DNA from: Ptychodera flava
Lineage: Eukaryota; Hemichordata; Enteropneusta; Ptychoderidae
Assembly (NCBI RefSeq): GCF_041260155.1
Contig: NC_091948.1
Span: 6,696,001 to 6,760,000, forward strand
Reading direction: 5' to 3'
DNA: 64,000 nt
Both the position numbers and the translations under genes were made by a program. Every line of letters starts with the position of its first letter. Positions within the stretch are counted from its first letter, which is position 1. Below the pieces are notes generated by a model. That model worked only from the letters and a program-made list of their open reading frames with translations. It was not told where the DNA came from and did no database searches. Of the stretch, positions 50,601 through 62,600 are shown one piece after another.

Positions 50601-53600
50601 TCCAATATTTGTTATTAAGGGAAGGAAATTCCCTAGTTAGAGAGGAATGTACTTTGTTTCAGAATTTGTGTAATAGTTACCCCGTTGAAATCATTGTGAA
50701 AGAGCAAAATGATAAAAAATAACATAATCAAAAATGTAATTCTCTTTAAATTATACCATTTTGAAGTAACTGCCCATATTTCATGAAGTCTTTCTATGAG
50801 CATAACATAGAGTACCTTTCGTATATTTGCGAAATTGAAATAATTTTATATTCAGAACATTTTGTTGTGTATTCTCTATGTTCGTTTCTTGGATCTGAGG
50901 GGTATCAAATAACAACATCTGAATATCTGGCATTGAACTTTCCATATATTGCCCAAATAACCTTCAGCAAATATGTATCATTTTCCCTGCCCAACACCAG
51001 CTGCCTGCTGCTATGGTTGGTTGCATTGTTTTGCAGCTAACGATTTACATCTGTCATCTGTCAATGAAATTACAGGGACAGTGGGAAACAACAGGTCGAA
51101 AGAAGAAAGGTCGGAATCAGCCAGCGATACAGCGGATGGAACCCTCATCTACTGCCAGTAAAGACAAAGTCAGGGAAAAAGACCGTGACAGAGACAGAGG
51201 TAGCAGAGAGAGGGAGCACAGAGACAAAGACAACAGAGATGGTAGCGCTAGCCGTGGTCGAGGTCGGGGACGTGACCGTGATCGTGATGGCCCACCACCA
51301 CGTATGAGGGGTTGGTAACCAATACTTTCTTCACCGAAATGTTTTGTGCTTCCTATAATGTAGTCCTTGAACAAATTTTTCCTTCTTATTTGTTGTGGAT
51401 GATTTGATATAATTTTAAAAGCTTTGAAAGTTAAAGTTCATAGCAGGCGGTGTTTACGAATGTGATGTAAATGGTGTGGCTTTGATTGGCATTGTATCAT
51501 GTGTTCACTAATTACCGTAAAATTCCCAATTGAGGCCGCACCTCTAATTGAAGCCGCACCCTGACTTTGAAACATTGTCTTGGCTCATTGTTTGCCCATT
51601 TGGGGTTTTTGAATTGTACCATAATAGAAGCCGCACCCCTTCTCTGAGCCCATCATGAAACAATGCATGCTGAAATTCACACCAGCTGACTTGCATCGCG
51701 TCATTGACTTGTGCTAATGATTGACAGGTGTCTTTCTTACAGAAAAAATACCCAATAAAAAGTTACTTTTTAACACTTCTACCATTGTGCATTTTGTCAT
51801 TGATAGTAACAAAAGTACAAACAATGCCCCATGTATCGGCACGTTTGTGTGAATGTTTGAACACGGCAGTGTTTGTCAGTGTGGTAAACATCGCTATACC
51901 TGATGCAACAATTTTGAAGCAACGGTGTTTGTGTACAAGTTAAAATAGTGGACAGATTGAGATACTATGTTTCAAATACGTAGTTTTCATTCAATACCCA
52001 CGTACCCTTACCGATGCCTGACGTACAATTTACAACAACACCACCTGCATCATATTGACACGGTGAACTGCCTATACTGTACTGTGGCTGCTGAATGACT
52101 ATGATGGGTGCATATAAGCTTGTACACGTTCCGTTTTTGATCATGAGAAAATAAAATTTGACCACAAAACAGTTCACAAAAACATGCCAGTAAAGTTACC
52201 AAAGGTCATTCACTTGCCTTTATTGCACTATCCGAGTAAGAGCCACCGGTTCGGCAACGCAAGACAGCTGTAAATCATGGGGACCCATTTGCCATGGACA
52301 CTTAATTTATGCTAATTTTATGCACGATTTTTTTCAACATCATTTGATCTTCTATCGCTTTCAAAATCGACTTACACGTCCAAAGAAATTGATTGTACAA
52401 TCTCTGAATACAGAAGTGACATTTTTGTGAAATTTCAGCGTCAAAAAAACCCCCTAAACTTGAAACAAAGACATCATGCATGCCGCTGGTCAACATGGCC
52501 GACCTTAGTGAGACTATTCTATTTAGGGGACGGGGGTCAGCAGGGTCAGAGAATCAAGAAAGTACTGGAAAACGTGTCATTTTCCTTACGATGCTGTCAA
52601 GGGAACTCCAGTTTCCCATGGTTTTAACAACTTTTAATAGTTTCCTTATTATCTAAAAGTAATTTTACCAAGTTTAACGACCAAATACACTCTCCTAACG
52701 TTTCTATATTGGAGTTACACTAGGGTAGGTGCTTTTAATGCGGGTAATTTATTCACGCAGAATTCATTGGTACTAATTTGCATAACAATAGCGATTGCCC
52801 CTGCAGTGCTTGGTGAGCATCGAGAAAAATATCGAAACACAGGAAATGTACGTAATTGAAGCCGCACCGGGACTTCAGTGCATGATCCCAGGGGTCCCTC
52901 AAAAATGTTTCTAATACAAGCCGCGGCTTCAATTGGGAATTTTACGGTATATTTATGACTTATACAACTATTGAGTAATAACACTAAGATTTGTACCTCA
53001 TTTAACAGTTTCCACCTGCGGGAAGTTTTACTAAGAGATTGTTCATATAGTATATCGGTTTTGGGACTACTGAAAAACACATCTTTTTAGCCAGCATCCT
53101 TTTCTAGCCAATTTAGCTAACTCTCTCAGTTTGCTAATTTAAGATGCCACTATTTAAACTTTTCACCATGTTTACTGTGTGTAGGATGTCATTTTAGCAA
53201 ATTTAAAAATCTGCTGATTTCAATGAAAATAAAAAATCGCTTTAAAAAATGCATGGAGCTTATTTAAAATGTCCTAGAGTAATTTGCAAAATTAAATATG
53301 AGACGAGTTTTTTATCTGGTATCAAAATCCAAATGTTACGGTTCAGGGTGAGATGCTGACCAGATTAAGTCTTTGCTGATGTGATTTTCATAACTAGTAA
53401 TTTCCATATACAGTTATTTTTGGCCACAAAATATTTCATGATAGAGTCCACCATACAGGTACCTCACATGATTTTGACTTATACATTGAGTGTATGCCAA
53501 GATACATATGTTTACACACATGACTTACATATTAACCCTTTGGGTGCTGTCATTTTTCCCATCAAAATTCTTGTGCAACATTATATCAATTCTGAGAAAA

Positions 53601-56600
53601 TTTCGCATTTTTTTGTAATTTTTGAGCAGATTGACATTACTCTTTATTTGCTATACTTTTTGAACAAAATTTAGGACAAAATTTAAAGAAATTTGTTTCG
53701 ATATAGAAAAAAATTGTCTTGGTTGTATTTTATAGTCGTCAAAATTGACTTTGGCACTCAAAGGGTTAATGACTTCTTTGCACAATATATGCTTACTGAT
53801 GATCTCTTTGCATGATAACTGATCAAATATTCCACATCACTCATCAGCGTCCCAAAAGTCAAGTTATGTGACTTGACTATAAATCACATAATTCACTTCG
53901 ATAAATAGAACGCCATTGTGTCAAGCAATTTGACCCAAGTTTCATAGAATTCACAAACTGAAATACTTTTCAGACATCTTGAAGCAATGTACCGGTACTT
54001 TCTGATTATATATCTCACATAATTATGGAGAGTGTTTCTTTATCTCAAATTTCCTGTAAATGCCGCATGAATTGGCAGAACTTTCATCGTACGCCCATTG
54101 ATTATTTTAAGTAATGCACCCAGAAATGGAATGGTGTGGCTTGCATAACAGTAATCTGCTGACAGCAACCTTGTTTACATGTACGTCCCAAGTCAAGTCA
54201 CTCATATTCAAAATTTTCATTTTGGTCCTATGAGTAAAAATATGAAACAGGACAGTATAAATATTTGCTTTTTGTTTGTGTGTCGTAGGTCACTTTTGTT
54301 AACTTTTTTAAGTGTCATTCCGATAAAATAAAGGAAGATGTGAAATTCCGTTTTCACTGGTATCATTTGCCACCTTTGTTTACTTGCTAGGTCGAGGAAA
54401 AGAAAATGGATCTGTGTCGGAGCGAAATGAAAGAAACCGTCAAAATGGTGAATTTGGAGGTCGCGGCCGTGGCTCCAGGGATCGTGATGACAGGTGGAAC
54501 AGAGATGATAACCGTCCAGGTGGGCGATATGGTACGTCTATGATACTTTCATGTCAATTATATGTCGTAGTTACTGGTTAGAGTAAAGGAGAAAGAGCAC
54601 ACAAACTCCACATGAGTGTCTTCAAGAGAGTGTGTGACAATTCTGAGTTATACAGTATCCCTTAAAAGTTTAACTGTGCTCCAGAAGGGTGATGTGTATG
54701 GTATCGTTGTATTACAGGTCAAATGAATGGGCCATCTCGCAGAGGTAGAGGACCAAGAATGGGGTAAGGCTGTGTGTAGACTCAGTCCAGTCAGTAGTCA
54801 CTATGTCTGGCTATAGTAGCTTTCTACCGAATGCATGGGTGGAATTCAATAGAAGATTGCACTGTGTTGTCATGCGCAAGTGACAGCACATTTCTGCAGT
54901 CTCATTGATTTGAGTATGCTTGGATATTCCTGCAGTCTGTGTAACATTCAACGGCACTATTGTTAAAAAGGAAATCAAGCTAGTCTCACCTGAGGGTGTT
55001 TAAATAATGGATAAGACTATAAGACTTCTTTCCTTGAAGCCAGAACTATTTGGTATAGCTAGGCTAGGTGATCATGCTGAGTTTGTTGTGAGTGTTCAGA
55101 TCTTCACTACTTCCTAAGATGTAAAAAGGCTGCTTAGCCCTTTCACCCCCAATTTCCTGTGTGTTGGTCCGCCAAACCCATTAACAACAACAGGATCGTT
55201 TCACTCTCTGGTGCTAAAAGAGTTAATAAGCATGGTAGAGAAAGTTGGTTGGTGAAGGAATAATTTTGCCATATATTGAATAGATTCTCCTCTGCTGTAA
55301 CATAGCTAAGTCCAAACCTGTTTTCATGCTTTGTGTGACAGGACTTTTAACAGCAGTGATTACAAAGGCTCCAGAGAATTTGTCAACAGTAAGTTGGATG
55401 AGATCAGTGTTTGGAGCAACCCTCCAGAGAGTACAATAGCACCAAATACAACAACAGAAACTGGTAAGATTTCTTGCGTTGTCTGAATCCTGTTGACTTT
55501 GTGCATAAACTTCAACCTGTAGAGAAATTTCTCATCCAGATGTGAAATGTTTGCTCCTTGTAGTATCACGTTGAACATGTAGAGATTTGTCCTCAGTGTA
55601 ACATTTATATGACACAAAAATTCCTGCAGTTTTTAAATAGATGATAGTGTTGCAATATTGTTGGTGGTATTGTGTACAAGTTTTTGTATTGTAAGCTTTT
55701 AGCAGGCTACTATTGCGCAAACTTTTAGGGGTCCTAATTAAAAAACAGTCGTTTTAATTTTTGGCATATTTTTTGACGCAGCACACCAATTGTTCTTTAC
55801 ATATGTACTGATCGAATTCATACTTTGCAAGTCTTCGTTTTCTGTTGAAGTTTAATATATATTGAAACAATTTGCTTTCTGTTTATTCCATTCAATAACA
55901 TGCATCTGATGTAAAGCTATAAACACAGTATGAAATACATGTGTTGTGCTGTGTTTCATCTTGAACATCAAAACTTTTCCTGATATTTGTACTCTGTGTA
56001 GACCTTTGTTCCAGTACAGGAGAACATTTTCAGTGTGAAACTGTCAACTATTGTGCATTTCTCCAAATGATTGATGTCTTTATTATGTACTTTGTGTGTT
56101 TTTGTTTCAGGTACGTGGGGTGATGTGGTTCATAAAACAGAAGAATGGGGTGCTGAAGGTGATTGGGGTGGTGACTTGACTGAAAGCAAAGTCTTTACCC
56201 CAAGCATTGCCCCGCCGCGTTCCCAAGCTCAAAAATCTCCAATACCAGACCAGTCGGCGACTATGTCGAATAGTATAAATATCGCGGCATTGCTCCAGAA
56301 ATCGACGGAGCCTACTGCTCCAGCAGGTGGTGACAGTGTAAGTTCAGCACGACCAAGTTCCCATGTGCTTGGTGGTGATAGTGTCAGCTCCGCCAGGCAG
56401 AGTTCCCATGTTTTGAGTCAGTTTACTGACATGAAAACACAGGCTGTTACGGAACCTCCAAAGCCTCAGGTAAGTGTTCACTTTTCAGCCTGGCCTGTAG
56501 TCTCCTGTTGAAAGTTGTTAAAATTTTCTCTTATATAATTGCACTGTGAGAATCTGAAATGAACAACAGAATAAGTTCATGATTATTGACACATATAAAT

Positions 56601-59600
56601 GTAGAGAAATTTGGATTGTACCAATCATCACAGTTTTCTGCGTATTTTTGTCCTTTTCATGTAATTTCAGGCAGTAGAAATACACCAAAAGTGATGTTGA
56701 CAATAGATGATTGTTTGAAATTTGTGTGTGTGTGTCTAAGTATGGGTGTATGCATGTTTGAGAGATATTGACAGAAAGGTTATAAGTCATTTGTACTTTG
56801 CCTTGTTTTCATATTATACACCACTGTTTGTGTACCATTGTAGGTTGGACTTGTTAGCCAATCCCAGACGCTTGGCCCCCAGTCCCTCGGACCAACCACA
56901 TCTGTTTCAATTGGGCCAGTCTCGCTGGGTACCATCATGGCGGTTGGTTCTTCACCAGTTGGGAGTACAGCGGGAATGGTTGGGTCTACCTCACATCCAC
57001 AGAGGCCTCAGCAACCCAAACCACAAAAGAAGAAAATGCCACCGCCATCAAAGGTAATATCAGAGGCTTTCACCATTGTGAAATCATTTCGTGAGCTTCA
57101 TCCAGTTCAGTCCTCTTTCTACCAGGCTCCATAGACAAACCACAGAAATAAATACAACTTGGGAGAAAGAGGATTAAAGGTATACTGTCACCTGTTCCAA
57201 TTTTACCACAGTTACCATGGAAAGAGAAAATCTAACCAATCACAGATTTTAAGCGGGTGGCTGGTTTTTAAAAACAGCGCCCTCACATGGGTATTTTGAA
57301 TACCAAGGAATGCCCCTTTGACCATATATGAGCAATTTAGATTACAGATGACTGTATACCTTTAAGGTGCAAATGTGAGCAGAATGCCAGAAGTTTTAGA
57401 AAGGAAATAAATGTGTGTCAGTGTAGACTTTCTGCTGAATACGTTTCTGAAGGAACATAGGAATTGTACTTTCTCTAGACTGCAATCTGTTCTTGTGTCA
57501 TTTGAAATGTTGTTGTAGATATCTGCATTCCTGTGTTAACATACACAACTGTATTACTGCAATATTGACTGAAATACTTCCTTCACATGCATCAGAGTGA
57601 CAAACATTCTTCAGTCAAGTACCTGCTGTATTGACATCTTATTCAAGTGCAAAATTGAAATGTGACTGACACATTATTACAGTGTATCAATGATAGGTTC
57701 TGTAACTCCTCTGCACCCTTTGTCGGCACCCAGCAGATGAAGCCAGTTTAGGAACTGATTACATAAGATTCAATCGTTTGTCTCAGATTCCAGCATCAGC
57801 TGTGGAGATGCCAATGTCTTCATACAGCAGCTCCATGGGGAGCTTGGATGTTCAGTTTGGTGCACTTGAATTTGGAAGTGACGTTGGAGACTTCAGCAGT
57901 ACTAATGATTCAGTTGCTACCTGTTCGGCACCATCTCTGATGTCCTCAAGCTCTGTCAGGTAATGAGCTGGTAGTTATCCCTTTTCCTGCCAAGTCCATA
58001 TTTCACCACCAGGTCAAGATGGTTAAAATTAATGAAACATAACGTATTCCATATGGTGTATTTTAACATAATACTGTACATTTGAAGGCTGTTTAAAACA
58101 TAATACTGTAAAGTTGATTTTTTTTGGACAAAAGATGCTATAACATACCAAGCCAAGTGGATGAAAATACATCATGTTTTGGCTCAATACCGCTTTTTAC
58201 TGACTTGGCTGATGGGGAAGTGATACAGTTATTACTGTCTGGCAGGAAAAGGGTTAAACCACCCTCTGTGTTGATATGGAGAGATTACATTGGCCAATGG
58301 GTCATTGAATGAGTACTGATATGTCTAGTATAAGATGTAGCAGCATCATTCTGTTTTACCCTTATCCTGTTTACCCCAATTCCCTGTAAAAAGGTCCACA
58401 ATCACTATATAACAATGGGCTTGGGCCAAACCATGGTGGTGAAAGATTTACTGATATTTAAAATTCAAAATGGCCGCCATCCTTGTGTTAACTCTATGGA
58501 GAAAAATAAAATTTTCAAATTTCGAAAAACTGAGCTGTTAAAAAGTTTTCTTACACCAAGAGTTTTAAAATGAACCCCCACAAGTGGTATATCAGAATAG
58601 AATTATGAAACTTTCCCAAATATCTGTCCCCGAGGTGCGATCTACCTTAAAGGCGGAGCCTCCCTTTAAAAGGAAGCCAAGGTATGGCGGCGTTTATTGT
58701 GTAAGTGGACACCAAACAGGCAACATGCGGGCATACGCTCCTGAAAATGCCACTTTTTAGTTTTCCCCGGCTGCAAAAACACAGACAGACTGCCAAGCAG
58801 TCAGCGCGAAGCTGCTGGTGATTGAACTCTGTGGTTATATTCAAAGTCTAACGCGACGGGAAGACAATTTTTTAGGAAATTCGAGCGTTTGTGGTGGGGA
58901 ATCAATGACTGTTGGCGATTTGAACCGACTGTCAATCAAAAGCTTGCATAAACTCTGTTTGCAGGATTAGCAAAATGTGACAAAAGGTTGAGATCAGTTT
59001 GTGTAATCAAGGTTTAATATAAAAATCAAACATAGTACTGGCCAAGCGTTTGACTGGGAGGAGAACTCCACTAATGCGAGAACCTGGGATTGAAAAGTGC
59101 GGCTTTAAGGGGTGAAAAGGTGTCCTTCAGATTCTACAAAGTTTAAATTTCAGTTTGATGAACTCAGAAGGAGAGGAACGCAGACCTCTAGCCAAATAGA
59201 AATCTGAAGTTATTTTCATATAGATGGCCATAATGATCTCTTTGCTAATACACAACAGAAATATTGTGAGGTATTTGAAGTGACATCTTTTCTGTGCTTT
59301 GACAGCAGTGTTAGTGAAGTGTCATCCGTGAGTAGCCACCTATCATCGTTTTCAAGTAAACCCAGCGATACCTATGATGGTTCTATGATGAGTTCATCTA
59401 TGATGTCTAGTACGTCAGTCACAATGACAACCACGGCACCCATAGTGTCCTCCCTTGAACAGTCATCGATGCCAGCCTACAGTCAGTCGACGTCCACGTC
59501 ACAGAGTAAACCTGTAAGCATTTGCTTTGTGATTTCTGTTTATGCGTATCATTAGTCAATTTTCCTTCAGCACTCTCTTGCATGTTACTTCAGTTGCTCA

Positions 59601-62600
59601 AGAGAAGCAGTATGATTTTGAGAATGTCCTCTTGATACATGTCACTCAAAATTTTCAGGCATTGATTTTGTTTCCGAGAAAGCCATTGTATCACTGTCAT
59701 TGACACATCCCATTGAATTCTCCATCATTCCATGGAATTCTACATGTTCCCTGTCTTTGTCCATGACTGATCCCTGATAAGAATGACTTCAACTCCAAGC
59801 TGTTTTCGAAATCAAGCTTTGACTAAAACACTACCTACTGTACATTATGGTGTGATTGATGTTGAATGATGAGCAATGCTTTTACTGAGAACGCATCATG
59901 AGGGTTCAGTGTAGCTCTGACAACACACTCCGCACCTCCTGATCAAACATTTGATCTGTAAGAGATGGCAAAGATACTTTAATGCACCTAGTGAGCTTCT
60001 CTTATTAGGAAAGATGTAAAACGTCAAAATTCGGTCACACATGGTGAGAATTCCATCTTAAAATGTTTAAAAATAATAGCTGGCGAGAGAACACAGATGT
60101 AACTTTGTTGTTTTTGTTTCAGTTGCAGCCGGACCCTCTTTCACTGCCATCTCAGTCAAGTTCTCTCATGGGATCCAGCCAGAGAATTTCCCAGCAATCG
60201 GCACTGGATGGTAGGTTACACTGCCCATGTTTATGTTTCCAGTTGGGTTTTTCTCAAGGACCGATTCACCCTGAATACCTCTAACTTTACCCTAGCTTGT
60301 TATGTTTCCAAGAGCTGAAAATTTTAAATAACGGATTTACTTGAAATATCAGATGAGGAAAGATACATTTTGTCAGTTGCATTTCAGTCCCTTGTAACTG
60401 ATGTCGTCTGTCCTTGTCATTTCAGCTGTACGGTCTGTCACTTCGACGTCGAGTCCATCATCGATGACGTCGTCGATGTCAGTTCCACAGACAGGACCAA
60501 CATCACTGTCATCAACAGTGCCGCCACCATCATCACTGTCATCACTCAGCAGTCACAGTCACTCATCAAACTTACCATCAACGTTACCATCAGCTGGCAG
60601 TAACCTCATGTCGTCAAGTAGTCTCTCCAGTCACCACAGTGGTCTCTCACCGTCTTCTCATACTGTGAGTCCTTATCCCTTTCATGATCTGGATATATCA
60701 TATATGGACGGTATTTTGATAATTTGGATATATCATATATGGGATATATCATATATGGACAGTATTTTGATAATTTGGATATATCATATATGGACGGTAT
60801 TTTGATAATTTGGATATATCATATATGGACGGTATTTTGATAATTTGGATATATCATATATGGACGGTATTTTGATAATTTGGATATATCATATATGGAC
60901 GGTATTTTGATAATTTGGATATATCATATATGGACGGTATTTTGATAATTTGGATATATCATATATGGACGATATTTTGATAATTTGGATATATCATATA
61001 ATGGATGGTATTTTGATAAGTTGGATATGTATCATATATGGATAGTACATATATATGGACAGTATTTTGATAATTTGGATATATCATATATGGACGGTAT
61101 TTTGATAATTTGGATATATCATATATGGACGGTATTTTGATAATTTGGATATATCATATATGGACGGTATTTTGATAATTTGGATATATCATATATGGAC
61201 GATATTTTGATAATTTGGATATATCATATAATGGATGGTATTTTGATAAGTTGGATATATATCATATATGGATAGTACATATATATGGACAGTATTTTGA
61301 TAATTTGGATATATAATATATGGACTATTTTGACAATTGGATATATATTATAAGGACAATATTTTGATAATTTGGATACAGTATATATAGACAGTATTTG
61401 CATCATCTGGATAATATAAATGGACAATATTTCGATATTTTGGATTATGTAACATCCAATTTACTATTTTGATAATTTGGATGTATCATATATGGACAGT
61501 ATTCTGATAATTTTGATATGTATGGACAGTACTTTGATAATTTGTATATATATCATATATGGATTGTATTTTGACAATTTGGATATGGAACATCTTTGTT
61601 TGATATGTAATTTGGATATGTGTCACATATGTTTTTAGTATTTACATTTCTTAACTAGGTTACACATTCTGTCAAATCCATGGAGTTTTCTCTCAACATA
61701 CAGATGTCTGTATCGTTCAAATTCTGTCCTTGAAAATGGGATTGGGTCCATTTGTGTTATCTTTTAGGCACTGAGGGATTGACTTTACTCAAGTGGTTTG
61801 CAATATTCACAATGCAAGAAGACAAAGGCAAACTTAATTTGAAGAAATGTTCGTTCAATGACAGTAGCACATATGACGAAAGTAGTTTATTTTGATTGCA
61901 GGGGCTGGGATCGTCCAGTCACCAGCCAACGTATTCATCGACGACAACGCTTCCAAGCCATTCTAGCAGTGGGCTGTCAGGGTCGGATGTGACTGGGAGC
62001 TCTCATCCATCGCATTCGTCTGTGCAGAGTTCACCGATGTCAGCTGGGAAGCTATCGGGACTCAGTAGTGTCAAAGATAGTTCACTTGATAGCCATGTAC
62101 ATCAAAGCCAGGTAACAATGCTACAACAAAGATTTGTTCATGTTTGAGAAAGGGTATGACATAATTCAGGGATGAGCAAATCCTAGTAGGTGTGAAAAAG
62201 TACAATCCCGCTGTAAGAATCCACTTGCCCCATGGTCAACACAGTTCTAAATTTTGTGTCACCTTCAATCTCATTAACAATCATCACAAAGTGGTGTATG
62301 TTGGAAATATTTCACTACTATGCTGTGGATTACCTAGTCTGGCAGAGACCCTGCGATTCGCGTTCTTCCCTGTCCGAACACGCGTGCGCCCTTCAGAGAC
62401 GCGACGCAAATCCCAGGGTCTGGACGTTCTTGCAAGCGACTGGTCGGATTTCTGCCTGATCCAGGTACTTTATAGAACACCACACACCCGTTAATCAAAA
62501 AAAAATGACAAGTACCATAGCCAAATAAAATTAAAAATGAAAAATAAAAACATACCGCGTAATGTCTACCAACTACTAGTATATATTCTCTCCGCCCAGT

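Noticed and set aside
51117-51374. Minus-strand Ser/Leu/Arg-rich frame opposite UBAP2 exon 4
   Set aside because: It is an antisense shadow of the Arg/Asp-rich coding repeat.
60690-61440. CRISPR-like regular repeats
   Set aside because: The repeats are directly adjacent with no unique spacers, and the context is an animal intron; it is a minisatellite.
62330-62470. GC-rich patch with inverted words in UBAP2 intron 14
   Set aside because: The inverted segments are short and imperfect. Element boundaries could not be defined, so no separate mobile element is claimed.
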